A stretch of DNA of 64,000 nucleotides from Rhodococcus triatomae (lineage in GTDB: Bacteria; Actinomycetota; Actinomycetes; Mycobacteriales; Mycobacteriaceae), in the NCBI RefSeq assembly GCF_014217785.1, contig NZ_CP048814.1:1984001-2048000 (forward strand), given 5' to 3'. Both the position numbers and the translations under genes were made by a program. Each line of letters starts with the position of its first letter. Position 1 is the first letter of the stretch. Shown piece by piece: positions 1 through 8,934 of this stretch. A model generated the notes under the pieces. That model worked only from the letters and a program-made list of their open reading frames with translations, was not told where the DNA came from and made no database searches.

Positions 1-1190
1 GCTGCCGGGCCCTGTGGATCGGCGCCCTGGCCACCCTCGCGATCTGGCTGGTCGCCTATCTGTCGATCGGCGAGACCCACATCCAGTGGGCGTCTCCCCG
101 GCGCGCCTTCGGGCTGCTGCACCACGGCACGTCCTACGGGATCGTTCCGACCCTGCTCGGCGGGCCGTGGTCGTGGACGCGGTGGCTGCCCAGCCCACCG
201 TGGGCGACACCGCCCACCCTCCTGGTGGTGGTCTCCTGGATCGTGGTGATCGCCGCGGTGACCGCGACGGTGCTGTGGAAGCGGCGCGTCGGCTGGGTCT
301 GGTCGGCACTGGCCGTCTACTACCTCGGGTCGGTCGCGGCGATGATCCTGGCCCGCTGGGGCGACGACACCGCGTACGAACTGGCCCAGACGTTGCGGTA
401 CTTCACCGACACCGCGGTGGTCCTGGCGATCGCGGTGGCACTGGTGTTCCGCGCCCCCACCCGTGACACTCCCACCCGCTACGCCCCCACCGGTGACACT
501 CCCACCCGCTACCTCAAACGGGCCCCGGTCCTCACCGCGTCGCGTCGCGTCGCCGCCGCCTCGGTCGTCGGTGTCCTGTTCGTCGTCAGCTCACTCGTCT
601 CGACGGTGACGTACGTGCGCAGCTGGCAGGAGGGCCCGACGCCGCAGTACCTGGAGAACGCGCGGCAGTCACTGGCCGAGCACAGCGACGTCCCGCTGCT
701 CGACCAACAGGCGTCGATCTTCATCCTCATGCCGGTCACCTACCCGCACAACAAGCTCAGCACCATGCTCGCCCCGTTCCGCGAGCGGGGCGAATTCGCC
801 GACAGCACGACCGAACTGCGGCTCCTCGACGGCGAGGGCCACCTCGTGGACGCCGAGGTGCTGTGGACCCGCGGCATCGAGGAGGGCACCGCACCCGGCT
901 GCGGGCACCGCATCGAGGGCTCGGAGTGGACGACCGTGCCGCTCAACGGGCCGCTCGTCGGCTGGGAGTGGGTGGCGCAGCTGAACTACCTGGTCGGCGA
1001 CGACGGGGAGATCGAGGTGTCCCTCGCCGAGGGCGACCCGGTCCGCGTCCCGGTCACCGCCGGCCTGGGGACCGTGTACGTCAAGCTGATCGGCGGCGGC
1101 GACAGCCTCCGGATCCGGCCGGTGACTCCGGGACTGACGCTGTGCCTGGCTTCCGGTCCGGTGGGCCCGCCCGCACCGAAGCAGAACTGA
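1..1190 (+). CDS. Polytopic membrane protein, C-terminal part (5' end outside window)
   Basis: The frame starting at base 3 is open from the window edge to TGA at 1188-1190, giving about 395 visible residues; the real start lies upstream. Hydrophobic helices lie near visible residues 4-20, 75-93, 98-115, 135-150 and 180-200. The last ~200 residues are soluble, so an envelope protein with an extracytoplasmic tail is likely. The layout is like polytopic envelope glycosyltransferases of mycolate actinobacteria, but I see no catalytic motif, so function is unknown. Odd: a 30-bp direct duplication at 452-511 adds a repeated PTRDTPTRY / PTGDTPTRY just before the last helix. Confidence 0.75.
   Translation, partial: CRALWIGALATLAIWLVAYLSIGETHIQWASPRRAFGLLHHGTSYGIVPTLLGGPWSWTRWLPSPPWATPPTLLVVVSWIVVIAAVTATVLWKRRVGWVWSALAVYYLGSVAAMILARWGDDTAYELAQTLRYFTDTAVVLAIAVALVFRAPTRDTPTRYAPTGDTPTRYLKRAPVLTASRRVAAASVVGVLFVVSSLVSTVTYVRSWQEGPTPQYLENARQSLAEHSDVPLLDQQASIFILMPVTYPHNKLSTMLAPFRERGEFADSTTELRLLDGEGHLVDAEVLWTRGIEEGTAPGCGHRIEGSEWTTVPLNGPLVGWEWVAQLNYLVGDDGEIEVSLAEGDPVRVPVTAGLGTVYVKLIGGGDSLRIRPVTPGLTLCLASGPVGPPAPKQN
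452..511. repeat. 30-bp tandem duplication inside the membrane-protein gene
   Basis: Two copies, 452-481 and 482-511, differ at one base. The unit is a multiple of three, so the frame is kept and ten residues are duplicated (DTPTRY core). One of a set of short tandem duplications seen throughout this window. Confidence 0.9.
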
Positions 1191-1200
1191 AACCACCGAA

Positions 1201-1272
1201 GCGGAACCGGGCGATCCGACACAGAACTGGGCGATCCGGCACAGAACTGGGCGATCCGGCACAGAACTGGGC
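1201..1272. repeat. 20-bp tandem repeat, about 3.5 copies, between convergent genes
   Basis: Unit ACAGAACTGGGCGATCCGGC at 1221-1240 and 1241-1260, a partial copy at 1261-1272 and a degenerate copy at 1201-1220. It fills the gap between the stop of the membrane-protein gene (1190) and the stop of the convergent S49 peptidase (1301). Being non-coding, its length is not a multiple of three. No obvious terminator hairpin is formed. Confidence 0.9.
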
Positions 1273-1300
1273 AGCGCCACTCACCCGAGCGCGAGGCCGG

Positions 1301-2167
1301 TCACCTGCCGTAGCGGGCCCATGCCATCCGCGTGTGCGCGGCCCCGACGATCGATTCGACGACGCCGTCGACGCCCGCCGACGGCAGGCCGAGCCGGGCG
1401 AACAGCGACCGGCGCGGGCCGGTGACCGCCACCTTCGCGCCGGGGTACTTCTCTTCGACCACCGCCCGCAGGGTGCCGATGCCGTCGATCAGCCCGCGCC
1501 GGTGCGCCTCGCGGCCGAGCCAGAGATCGCCGGTGAACAGATCGGTGTCGGCGGCGGAGATCGCGGGCCGTCGTGCGATCACCCAGTCGCGGAATTCCGC
1601 GTGGATCCCCGATTGCACGTCGGTGAGCCAGGCGATGTCGTCGGGGTTCTCCGGTACGAACGGATCCAGTCTCGCCTTGGCGTCACCCGCGGTGTAGAGG
1701 CGCCGTTCCACCCCCAGATTGCCCAGCAGGTCGGTGAACCCGAACCCGGCGGACACCACCCCGATCGAGCCGACCATCGACGTTGCGGTGGCATAGATCT
1801 CGTCCGCGGCGCAGGCGAGCCAGTAGCCGCCGGACGCCGCGACGTCCTCGCAGAACGCGAGCACGGGGACCTCGTGTTCGTCGGCGAGCTGGCGGATCCG
1901 GGCGGCGAGGTACTCGCACTGGGTGGGCGAGCCGCCCGGGCTGTTGATCGACAGGGCAACCGCTTTCGCCCCCTTCGTCGTGAATGCCCGGTGCAGTGGG
2001 TGCTCCACCGTGTCGACATTGACGGTCGAGCGGCCCAGACCCGTTCCACCGGAGGCGATCACGCCCTCGATCCGCACCACCGGAACCACACCGGATTCCT
2101 CGCCGCCGAGGGAAGCGGGCAGCTTGCCGGTGACGGCGTCGGGCATCTTCAGTGGGAGCTTCGCCAT
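1301..2167 (-). CDS. sppA: S49 family serine peptidase (signal peptide peptidase SppA-like, short form)
   Basis: A 288-residue protein of the short SppA/S49 type. These peptidases use a Ser-Lys dyad to degrade signal peptides and membrane proteins. Seen: the clp-like core ALSINSPGGS, then VAASGGYWLACAADE with the nucleophile Ser, then YTAGDAKARLDPF with the candidate general-base Lys. No clear N-terminal membrane helix is present with this start, so it may be cytoplasmic or membrane-peripheral. Start chosen at ATG 2167 (MAKLPLKMPD), where similarity begins; the frame is open further upstream but would run into the divergent oxidoreductase gene only 42 bp away. Confidence 0.85.
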   Translation of the reverse strand: MAKLPLKMPDAVTGKLPASLGGEESGVVPVVRIEGVIASGGTGLGRSTVNVDTVEHPLHRAFTTKGAKAVALSINSPGGSPTQCEYLAARIRQLADEHEVPVLAFCEDVAASGGYWLACAADEIYATATSMVGSIGVVSAGFGFTDLLGNLGVERRLYTAGDAKARLDPFVPENPDDIAWLTDVQSGIHAEFRDWVIARRPAISAADTDLFTGDLWLGREAHRRGLIDGIGTLRAVVEEKYPGAKVAVTGPRRSLFARLGLPSAGVDGVVESIVGAAHTRMAWARYGR

Positions 2168-2209
2168 GAAAATGAGCGTACCGACGGTGCGTGCGGCAGA
2201 GTGGTCCGC
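2168..2209. promoter_or_regulatory. Divergent promoter gap, S49 peptidase / LLM oxidoreductase
   Basis: Only 42 bp separate the two start codons, so both promoters must lie here or overlap the coding starts. No convincing -35/-10 pair or operator could be picked out by eye. Confidence 0.4.
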
Positions 2210-3139
2210 ATGGAGTTGCGTATCTTCACCGAACCTCAGCAGGGCGCCACGTACGACGATCTCCTGCGCGTCGCGCAGGCCGCGGAACAGCTCGGCTACG
2301 GGGCGTTCTTCCGTTCCGACCACTACCTGGCGATGAACACCGAGGGGCTCCCCGGGCCGACGGACGCGTGGATCACGCTGGCCGGGCTCGCGCGGGAGAC
2401 CTCGACGATCCGTCTCGGGACGCTCGTCACCTCTGCCACGTTCCGCTACCCCGGGCCGCTCGCCGTCTCGGTCGCCCAGGTGGACCAGATGAGCGGCGGA
2501 CGCGTCGACTTCGGATTCGGTGCAGGCTGGTTCGTCGAGGAACACCAGGCGTACGGCATCCCCTTCCCGGCGACGAAGGCGCGGTTCGACCGGTTCGAGG
2601 AGGCGCTCTCCGTCGTCACCGGTTTGTGGGCGACCCCGGAAGGCGAGACGTTCTCCTTCGACGGCGAGCACTACACACTCGTCGACTCACCGGCCCTGCC
2701 CAAGCCCGTCCAGCGGCCCGGTCCGCCGGTGCTGATCGGCGGTGCCGGCAAGAAGCGCACGCCGGCGCTGGCCGCGCGGTTCGCGAGCGAATTCAACGCA
2801 CCGTTCATGTCTCTCGCCGACACGGAGGCCATGTTCGGCCGCGTGCGCGCCGCCTGCGCCGACACCGGCCGCGATTCCGGCGAGCTCGTCTACTCCAACG
2901 CCCTCGTCCTGTGCTGTGGCCGCACCGAGGAGGAGATCGCACGCCGGGCCGACGCCATCGGCCGCGACGTGGCGGAACTCCGCGAGAACGGCCTGGCCGG
3001 AATGCCTGCGGAACTGGTGGACAAGATCGGCCGCTACTCGGAGGTGGGCAGCGAACGTATCTACCTCCAGACGCTGGACCTGTCGGACATCGACCACCTG
3101 GAACTGGTCGCGAGCGAGGTCATACCGCAGTTGGGATGA
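2210..3139 (+). CDS. LLM class F420-dependent oxidoreductase (luciferase-like)
   Basis: 309 residues with the luciferase-like monooxygenase TIM-barrel pattern: MELRIFTEPQQGATYDDLL at the N-terminus, a GARETSTIRLGTLVT-type strand, GGRVDFGFGAGW, and PVLIGGAGKKRTPALAAR in the C-terminal half. In mycolate actinobacteria this subgroup usually takes cofactor F420 rather than FMN; that choice is inference from family and organism. The substrate cannot be read from the sequence. The frame stays open upstream for 1.3 kb, but codons before ATG 2210 overlap other genes and show no homology, so 2210 is taken. Soluble; divergent from the S49 peptidase. Confidence 0.85.
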   Translation: MELRIFTEPQQGATYDDLLRVAQAAEQLGYGAFFRSDHYLAMNTEGLPGPTDAWITLAGLARETSTIRLGTLVTSATFRYPGPLAVSVAQVDQMSGGRVDFGFGAGWFVEEHQAYGIPFPATKARFDRFEEALSVVTGLWATPEGETFSFDGEHYTLVDSPALPKPVQRPGPPVLIGGAGKKRTPALAARFASEFNAPFMSLADTEAMFGRVRAACADTGRDSGELVYSNALVLCCGRTEEEIARRADAIGRDVAELRENGLAGMPAELVDKIGRYSEVGSERIYLQTLDLSDIDHLELVASEVIPQLG

Positions 3140-3166
3140 CCCGGGAGCTCGGCGGGGATGCGGGGC

Positions 3167-3727
3167 TCAGCTGCGACTGGCCTCACCGAGGAACAGCCGG
3201 AGTTCCCGCTCCCACTGCCGGTCTCGGTGCCGGTCGATCGACGCCCTCGCCACCAGGAAGGCGCAGACCATCAGCGAGGTGGCGGCGAACCAGGTGAACA
3301 TGCCGCTCACGACAGCGGCCGTCGTGACGGCTCCGCTGCTGAGCGGAGGAGCCGTCGCCGCGCCGTCCCGATCGACCCAGATCTCCACGGACGTGCCCGC
3401 CGCGGTGTCGGGGGCGACGGCGAGGTCGTCGCGGTGCACGGTTCCGTTCCAGGTCCACGTCGCGGGCGCGGTGTCGAAGGAGCCTGCGGTGACGTACTCC
3501 GCGGGTGTCGTGCTGTGCCGCTCGGAGGCTCCGGTGGTGGTGGCGGTGACCGCCGTCGACCGTTCCGCCTGTTCGTCGGCGAGTGCGGACTGCGCCGCGC
3601 CGACCGCGAATCCCACCCAGATCGACAGCGGGATCAACGCCACCGACACGAGGGCCAGAGTGGCTTTCAACGCCGACTCGAGCCGGTCCGAACCTCTCTT
3701 CAACGTGTTGCCTCTGCGGCTGGACAT
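3167..3727 (-). CDS. Rv1733c-like two-helix membrane protein
   Basis: 186 residues: a short basic N-terminus (MSSRRGNTLKRGSDRLE), a membrane helix around 22-45 (LVSVALIPLSIWVGFAVG), an extracytoplasmic domain of ~75 residues, a second helix (AAVVSGMFTWFAATSLMVCAFLVA) and a basic cytoplasmic tail. This architecture matches the actinobacterial family containing M. tuberculosis Rv1733c; biochemical function unknown. ATG 3727 is preferred over ATG 3769 because GAAGGACC stands ~8 nt upstream. Stop at 3167 faces the stop of the LLM oxidoreductase (3139). Confidence 0.7.
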   Translation of the reverse strand: MSSRRGNTLKRGSDRLESALKATLALVSVALIPLSIWVGFAVGAAQSALADEQAERSTAVTATTTGASERHSTTPAEYVTAGSFDTAPATWTWNGTVHRDDLAVAPDTAAGTSVEIWVDRDGAATAPPLSSGAVTTAAVVSGMFTWFAATSLMVCAFLVARASIDRHRDRQWERELRLFLGEASRS

Positions 3728-3900
3728 CTGATCAGGTCCTTCCCACCCCGGCAGTGCTCCAGCTCCCACATTCGTCTGTCACCAGCACGATTTCAAGTCC
3801 GGGTAGCCCTACGACTCTGTGTCGTTGCGCACGCACCCGTCGTGGCCGCCGCGCACCACCGCCCCACCCACCCGCGCTACCAACCCCTTCCCACCCGGAT

Positions 3901-3941
3901 GGGGGCGATCAGTTCGGCGGTGGGGGCGATCAGTTCGGCGG
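3901..3941. repeat. 21-bp tandem duplication at the msrA 3' end
   Basis: GGGGGCGATCAGTTCGGCGG occurs at 3901-3920 and again at 3922-3941. The stop codon of msrA (3930-3932, minus strand) lies in the second copy, so the duplication added an extra downstream stop without changing the protein. Confidence 0.9.
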
Positions 3942-4640
3942 GAGGATGTCCGTCTGAGCCGGCACCTCGTCCTGCTTCAGCAGGCCGACGGGGCAGCTGA
4001 CCCCGGTCGCGTGCACGGGGCAGTATCCGCCGGGGTTCTTCGCCAGGTACTGCTGGTGATAGCCCTCGGCGTAGTAGAACTCGGTGAGTGGCGCGATTTC
4101 CGTGGTCACCGCGCCGTACCCGGCCTCGGCGAGTCGCGCGCCGAAGGCCTCCGCGGTGGCTTCCGCCGCCTCGATCTGGCTCTCGTCGAACGTGTAGATC
4201 GCGGAGCGGTACTGGGTGCCCTGGTCGTTGCCCTGACGCATGCCCTGCGTGGGGTCGTGGTTCTCCCAGAATTGGCGGAGGAGCTGCTCGTACGAGATCT
4301 TCGACGGGTCGAACACCACGAGGACGGCCTCGGTGTGGCCGGTCAGGCCCGAGCACACCTCCTCGTACGTGGGGTTCGGCGTGTAGCCACCGGCATATCC
4401 GACGGCGGTGGAGTAGACGCCGTCGAGCTGCCAGAACTCCTTCTCCGCGCCCCAGAAACACCCCATCCCGACGACGGCACGCTGCATTCCCTCGGGAAAC
4501 GGTGGGACGAGGGGATGACCGTTGACGTAGTGACTCTCGGGGACCGGCATCGTCTGCTCGCGTCCCGGCAGCGCCCGATCGGCCGTCACCATGTCCGACC
4601 CAGCCGCTGTCCGTCCCAGAAGCTCGTCGTACCAACTCAT
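3930..4640 (-). CDS. msrA: Peptide-methionine (S)-S-oxide reductase MsrA
   Basis: Reduces methionine-S-sulfoxide in proteins, using thioredoxin-type recycling. The catalytic signature [13 protein letters not shown] is present around residue 60, followed by [36 protein letters not shown] and the C-terminal Cys regions ([16 protein letters not shown]) that serve as resolving cysteines. At 236 residues it is longer than minimal MsrA, with a ~45-residue N-terminal extension as in E. coli-type MsrA. The start ATG (4640) overlaps the stop of the upstream acyltransferase by 4 bp, implying co-translation. Confidence 0.95.
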   Translation of the reverse strand: MSWYDELLGRTAAGSDMVTADRALPGREQTMPVPESHYVNGHPLVPPFPEGMQRAVVGMGCFWGAEKEFWQLDGVYSTAVGYAGGYTPNPTYEEVCSGLTGHTEAVLVVFDPSKISYEQLLRQFWENHDPTQGMRQGNDQGTQYRSAIYTFDESQIEAAEATAEAFGARLAEAGYGAVTTEIAPLTEFYYAEGYHQQYLAKNPGGYCPVHATGVSCPVGLLKQDEVPAQTDILPPN

Positions 4641-5851
4641 GCCTCGATGCTACGCGCGCCCGCGGCGGTGCCGCCCTCGCTCACAGCGGTGCCGCCCTCG
4701 CTCACAGCGGTGCCGCTTTCACTCACCGTGGTGCCGGGAGGGGCGGCTCGCCTGCGTGAGCCCGGTCCGCGGGCCGAGAGCCATCGCGTCGCGGGAACCT
4801 CGACCCACCGATACATCACGTCCGCGACCACCGCGGTCACCAGCAGGAAGGCGACGACGGCGCCGGTCGGCCCGACGAATCCCACCGTGTTCTCGTAGAC
4901 CCGATACAGGACCAGGGTGTGGATGAGATAGATCGCGAAGCTGCGTTGCGACGTCCACCGCACCAGCGCCCACCGCGACGCCGGTCCCTGATAGCGGCCG
5001 ATGAGCACCACGGCGGCAGCGACGACGGCGATCGTCCAGAGGTAGCTCTCCCCAGCCCAGTACACGCGATAGTCGGTGGCCAGGACGATCACCCCGACCT
5101 GGGCGAGACCGGCGACGACGAGCCAGCGGCGTTCCGCCAGCCCCGCGAATCCGAGATAGATGATCTGGCCGAGGAACACCACGGGCAGCGTCGCCGCGAC
5201 GCGGGACAGCATCGGCACCGAGTACGGCTGCGAGATGTAGAGGTTGTAGAACAGGATCAGCGAACACAGCGCCGCGCCCGCGATGGGCATCGCGACCGGA
5301 GCGGTCCGCAGGATCGGCCGGGACGCGACGCACAGCAGGTAGAACGCGATCTGCACGACCAGCGTCCAGGTGACGCCGAGGACGACCACCTGCGGCTTGA
5401 GGAAGAACCCGCCGAAGAACATGCTCAGCGCGGCCTCGCCGTTGGAGATCGTCTCGTGGCCGCTGAACATGCCGTTGATCCCGAATTTGACCAACAGCAC
5501 CGCGGCCAGAACGGCCACCCAGAATGCGGGAAGAATCCGGGCGAGCCGGTGGTAGAGGAACTTTCCCGGGGTTTGGCGTACCGCCGAGCGGGTAATCAGT
5601 GCCCCGGTCAGCATCATGAACACCGCGACGCCGAGGAAGGAGAGATGCTGGTTGAGTCCTCCGTGCACGACGAACACCTCGTGGACGAGGTCGATCCCCC
5701 ACCAGCCGGTACCCAGGTCGTCGATGACGTAGAACGAGATGTGCGAGTAGAGCACCGTGATAACGGCGAGGAACCGCAGTAGATCCGCGCCGGTCAGCTC
5801 GACACGCGGCGCGGCTGCACGCGAATCGGTGACCGGTACGAGTGGAGGCAC
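4637..5851 (-). CDS. Acyltransferase 3 family membrane protein (OafA/YrhL-like)
   Basis: 404 residues with about ten hydrophobic helices; O-acyltransferases of this family move acetyl or other acyl groups from the cytoplasm onto envelope polysaccharides, lipids or peptidoglycan. Seen: N-terminal [20 protein letters not shown] with the usual helix-1 Arg and His, [18 protein letters not shown], and [13 protein letters not shown]. The substrate is not readable. The C-terminal tail carries a repeated TTVSESG / TAVSEGG / TAVSEGG caused by a 21-bp repeat at 4667-4729. First gene of a two-gene operon with msrA (4-bp overlap). Confidence 0.85.
   Translation of the reverse strand: MPPLVPVTDSRAAAPRVELTGADLLRFLAVITVLYSHISFYVIDDLGTGWWGIDLVHEVFVVHGGLNQHLSFLGVAVFMMLTGALITRSAVRQTPGKFLYHRLARILPAFWVAVLAAVLLVKFGINGMFSGHETISNGEAALSMFFGGFFLKPQVVVLGVTWTLVVQIAFYLLCVASRPILRTAPVAMPIAGAALCSLILFYNLYISQPYSVPMLSRVAATLPVVFLGQIIYLGFAGLAERRWLVVAGLAQVGVIVLATDYRVYWAGESYLWTIAVVAAAVVLIGRYQGPASRWALVRWTSQRSFAIYLIHTLVLYRVYENTVGFVGPTGAVVAFLLVTAVVADVMYRWVEVPATRWLSARGPGSRRRAAPPGTTVSESGTAVSEGGTAVSEGGTAAGARSIEA
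4667..4729. repeat. 21-bp tandem repeat, three copies, in the acyltransferase 3' end
   Basis: Copies at 4667-4687 and 4688-4708 are identical; the third (4709-4729) is degenerate. It encodes the seven-residue repeat TAVSEGG in a dispensable-looking cytoplasmic tail and keeps the frame. Confidence 0.9.
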
Positions 5852-5935
5852 CGGCCAAGCTTAAGGTTTTGTTCACCTGTGAGCCGAATTGCGGCCTCCC
5901 CCAGGTGAGCAGCCACTGTTGCGGACGGTGTACCA

Positions 5936-5977
5936 ATGTACTTGGGTGGATACCTGATGTACTCGGGTGAATACCCG
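5936..5977. repeat. 21-bp imperfect tandem duplication upstream of sodA
   Basis: ATGTACTTGGGTGGATACC (5936 on) is repeated from 5957 as ATGTACTCGGGTGAATACC, four mismatches over 21 bp. It lies in the 245-bp gap between the divergent acyltransferase and sodA, 120-160 bp before the sodA start. It could be a doubled regulatory site or simply another slippage duplication. Confidence 0.8.
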
Positions 5978-6096
5978 GTGCCGGGGTTCGGAGAATCCGG
6001 GCCCGGTCCGACCGACCATCCGGACAATTGCATCGAACAATCGCATCGAAGACGCACGCAAACCAGGGCCGACAGGCTCGAACAGAAGGGACCCTC

Positions 6097-6720
6097 GTGT
6101 CTGTTTACACGCTGCCGGAACTCCCCTACGACTATGCAGCCCTCGAACCGCACATCTCCGGCAAGATCATGGAGCTGCACCACGACAAGCACCACGCGAC
6201 CTACGTGGCCGGCGCGAACCAGGCGCTCGAGCAGCTTGCCGAGGCTCGGGAGGACGGCACCATCGGCGCCAAGGCTCCGCTGCTCTCGCGCAACCTCGCA
6301 TTCCACCTCGGTGGCCACACCAACCACTCGATCTTCTGGCAGAACCTGTCCCCCAACGGTGGTGGCAGCCCCGAGGGTGAGCTGGGTGCGGCCATCAACG
6401 ACCAGTTCGGGTCGTTCGACAAGTTCCAGGCGCACTTCACCGCCGTCGCGCTGACCCTGCAGGGTTCCGGATGGGCCGTCCTCGGCTACGACACGATCGG
6501 GCAGCGCCTGGTCATCGAGCAGCTCACCGACCAGCACGGCAACATCTCGGCCGCGATCATCCCGGTCGTCCTGCTCGACATGTGGGAGCACGCCTTCTAC
6601 CTCGACTACCAGAACGTCAAGCCGGACTACGTCAAGGCGTGGTGGAACATCGTCAACTGGGAGGACGCCGGTCAGCGCTTCGACCGCGCCCGCAGCCAGG
6701 GCAACGGCATCCTGGGCTGA
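6097..6720 (+). CDS. sodA: Superoxide dismutase, Fe/Mn family (predicted Mn type)
   Basis: 207 residues; converts superoxide to peroxide and oxygen in the cytoplasm. Metal ligands are visible: His in [12 protein letters not shown], His in [10 protein letters not shown], and Asp/His in [13 protein letters not shown]. At the position where M. tuberculosis Fe-SodA has His145, this protein has Gln (TDQHGN), as in mycobacterial and E. coli Mn-SODs, so Mn use is inferred. GTG 6097 is chosen: AGAAGGGA lies 7 nt upstream and the protein then starts [12 protein letters not shown] like its family; an ATG at 6028 would add a non-homologous tail. Confidence 0.95.
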   Translation: MSVYTLPELPYDYAALEPHISGKIMELHHDKHHATYVAGANQALEQLAEAREDGTIGAKAPLLSRNLAFHLGGHTNHSIFWQNLSPNGGGSPEGELGAAINDQFGSFDKFQAHFTAVALTLQGSGWAVLGYDTIGQRLVIEQLTDQHGNISAAIIPVVLLDMWEHAFYLDYQNVKPDYVKAWWNIVNWEDAGQRFDRARSQGNGILG

Positions 6721-6740
6721 ACCGGCCCCGACACCCGCGG

Positions 6741-6777
6741 CGCCCGCGAATTCAGCTCACGGCTGGGTTCGCGGGCG
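6741..6777. terminator. Possible bidirectional terminator hairpin, sodA / Pip-like gene
   Basis: CGCCCGCGAA (6741-6750) pairs perfectly with TTCGCGGGCG (6768-6777). It lies 20 bp after the sodA stop and overlaps the last codons of the convergent gene. No T-run follows, which is usual for high-GC actinobacteria. Confidence 0.5.
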
Positions 6778-8074
6778 TCGTGCTGTCTCCGGAGCCGTCC
6801 CGGCGCCGCAGCTGCAGCCCCATCCAGCCGACCACGGCGGCCAGCACGATCGTGGTCCCGGCGAGGACTGCGGTGGTCCGTTGCGGGGTCAGCAGCGGCT
6901 CCGGGCTCGTCGCGGCCAGCTCGACCGGCGCGGCGAGCACCGTCGACAACTGTTCCTGCTGGGCGGGCGAACGCACCGGGAGCCCTTCCATTCCCTGCCC
7001 GATCCCCGAGGACACCTGGCCGGAGAGTGCGTTGAGCTGATCGAACCCGGCCGTGATCTGGCCGGTCACCTCGGCCAGCATTGTCGGCGCTTGTTCCGCG
7101 AGCGGGCCGATCCCCGCGTCGAGCTGCTGCGCAGCCGAACTCAGCTGGGCGCTCGCGTCGGACACCTGCCCGAGGGCCACTCGCACGAGTTCCCCGAGTT
7201 CGGACGTCTGATCCACCGATCCGCCCAGCATGCCCGGAAGCGCTGCGAGCTGGGTGGAGACGGCCGTGAGGTCGGCGCTCGCCTGGCCGAGTGACTCGGC
7301 TGCCTCGGGTGCGAGTGGCTCCACGACGGGCAGGAGTCGGTCGAGGGTGAGGGCCGCCCGGTCGGCGCCCTCGGTGACGTCGCCGAGGGTGAGCCCCAGC
7401 GTGTCGAGCCGCGCGGCGGCATCCTCCGCGGGCCCGGAGGCCTGGCCGACCGCCCCGGAGACGGTCCGGGACACGTCGAGCAGTTCGGTCGCACCGGATC
7501 GGGCCGTCTCGAGCAGCGGGAGCAGTTCGTCCGCGCTGCCCGTGAGATCGCCGGCGGCATCCGCCGCCGCCTTGGTGCCCGCCGTGAGCAGACCGGCCGT
7601 GGCACCTGCCTGCTGGAACCTGGTGCGGGCCGTGGCGGTGTCGGTGAGCAGGTCACCGATCCCGTCTGCCCCGATCCGGGACGAGAGCAGGCTCGACAGT
7701 TCCCCGGCCGCCCCCGCGTCGTCGGTGTGCAGTTGCAGGTCCAGGCGCGCCTGGCGCGGTTCGGGCCCCCACAACGAGGCCACCGATTCGCTGAAGTCCG
7801 CGGGAACGGTGACCGTCGCCGACGCGTCGTCGCCCGCCGGGACGACGGTCCACCCCGAGGTCTCGTCCTCGGCGAGGCTCGCCACCAGCGCTTCTCCCGC
7901 ACGCAACGTTTCGCCGTCGAGTTCCCATCCGTCGTCCCGGTCGACGATCGCCACGGTGCGGGCGTCGGCCGGGCGGTCCCAGACGAGGGCGACGGCCACC
8001 ACCGCGACGAGCGCGGCGAGGAGCGCCACGAGGAGCGGCCATCGGCGACGGAGCAGCAGCAACAGGGTCGTCAT
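6752..8074 (-). CDS. YhgE/Pip-like membrane protein with long helical extracytoplasmic domain
   Basis: 440 residues. One N-terminal membrane helix (WPLLVALLAALVAVVAVALVW), a ~370-residue outside domain that is first a compact part (to ~130), then a long Ala/Leu/Ser/Thr-rich heptad-like helical stretch (130-385), and one C-terminal helix (TTAVLAGTTIVLAAVVGWMGLQL) before a basic tail. This matches the general layout of YhgE/Pip proteins, which include phage-infection and ESX-linked envelope proteins; the precise role here is unknown. ATG 8074 is used since it directly precedes the membrane helix. Convergent with sodA. Confidence 0.6.
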   Translation of the reverse strand: MTTLLLLLRRRWPLLVALLAALVAVVAVALVWDRPADARTVAIVDRDDGWELDGETLRAGEALVASLAEDETSGWTVVPAGDDASATVTVPADFSESVASLWGPEPRQARLDLQLHTDDAGAAGELSSLLSSRIGADGIGDLLTDTATARTRFQQAGATAGLLTAGTKAAADAAGDLTGSADELLPLLETARSGATELLDVSRTVSGAVGQASGPAEDAAARLDTLGLTLGDVTEGADRAALTLDRLLPVVEPLAPEAAESLGQASADLTAVSTQLAALPGMLGGSVDQTSELGELVRVALGQVSDASAQLSSAAQQLDAGIGPLAEQAPTMLAEVTGQITAGFDQLNALSGQVSSGIGQGMEGLPVRSPAQQEQLSTVLAAPVELAATSPEPLLTPQRTTAVLAGTTIVLAAVVGWMGLQLRRRDGSGDSTTPANPAVS

Positions 8075-8244
8075 GGGCGTGAGGATAGGTGTGCGGGGTG
8101 GCGCCGCCCTGTGACGCGAATGTGAGAACTCTGAGACCGCCTCCGGCGCGGGCCGCCACGCGCTGGTACGGACGTACAACTGGCACTCGAACCCTCTTGT
8201 GTGCCAGTGGGTGTCGGGCGCATGCTGTGGACACCCAACGAGGT

Positions 8245-8276
8245 GTGCAGCGTTTCGGACGTGCAGCGTTTCGGAC
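8245..8276. repeat. 16-bp perfect tandem duplication before an unknown gene
   Basis: GTGCAGCGTTTCGGAC at 8245-8260 is repeated exactly at 8261-8276, ending 23 bp before the GAGGAGG ribosome binding site of the gene starting at 8313. It lies in the probable promoter or leader. Confidence 0.9.
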
Positions 8277-8312
8277 GTTCCCGACGCGTGTCCACCCCGA
8301 GGAGGTTTTGTG

Positions 8313-8849
8313 ATGAGTGCGGTCGATCCCAGCACCCGAGTCGGTGTCTCGCCCTTCCACGCGGCGGGCTCGCTTCAAGGTTTCGTCATCTCGGGCCGCT
8401 GGCCCGATTCCACCAAGGAGTGGGCCCAGCTGCTCGCACTCGCCGTGCGGGTAGGGGCGATGCCCGGGCTGCTGCACACCTCGACGGTGTTCGGGGTCCG
8501 GGAGGAGTTGCCCGACGATCCCGCTCCCGGAACAGTCGGGATCGTATTGGCCGAGGGGCCCGTACTCGGGGACGAGGCGGTGGCCCCCGGGGCCTTCGCG
8601 GACCATCAGCCGCCCGCGTTGTTCGTCCTGCATCCACCCGCGGAGACGACACCGACGCTGCCCGAATGTGCCGGCGCGGCATCGGGCTGCGTACTGCTGC
8701 CCGGGGTCCCTCACCTGGGCCTCGAGCACCGTGCGGCATGGGTGGAGGCAGATCTCGAGGGCACCGTGACGTCGATGGTCAGCCGGGTGGGCGTCGACCC
8801 GATCAGCCACCCCGACACCGCGGTTCTGGCCATGCTGCTCACTGCGTGA
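8313..8849 (+). CDS. Unknown protein, 178 aa
   Basis: Not recognised. A soluble-looking 178-residue protein with no signal peptide or membrane helix. It has Pro-, Gly- and Ala-rich stretches and two Cys (ECAGAASGC), which could hold a metal or disulfide. ATG 8313 is preferred because GAGGAGG (8299-8305) sits 7 nt upstream; GTG 8310 directly before it is possible. Codon use is normal for the window. Neighbours give no clear hint: divergent Pip-like membrane protein upstream, riboswitch-controlled exporter downstream. Confidence 0.7.
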   Translation: MSAVDPSTRVGVSPFHAAGSLQGFVISGRWPDSTKEWAQLLALAVRVGAMPGLLHTSTVFGVREELPDDPAPGTVGIVLAEGPVLGDEAVAPGAFADHQPPALFVLHPPAETTPTLPECAGAASGCVLLPGVPHLGLEHRAAWVEADLEGTVTSMVSRVGVDPISHPDTAVLAMLLTA

Positions 8850-8896
8850 GGGTCACCGAAACTTTTCGATTCGATGCACCAAACTTATTGTGCCCT

Positions 8897-8925
8897 TTGC
8901 GATTTCGAAAACAGTCGGCTAGCGT
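8897..8925 (+). promoter_or_regulatory. Promoter of the riboswitch-GDT1 transcript
   Basis: TTGCGA (8897-8902) and TAGCGT (8920-8925) are spaced 17 bp and point at the riboswitch; the expected transcription start is about 8932, immediately before the P1 stem of the aptamer. This is a plausible sigma-A type pair. Confidence 0.6.
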
Positions 8926-8934
8926 ATTCCTCAT

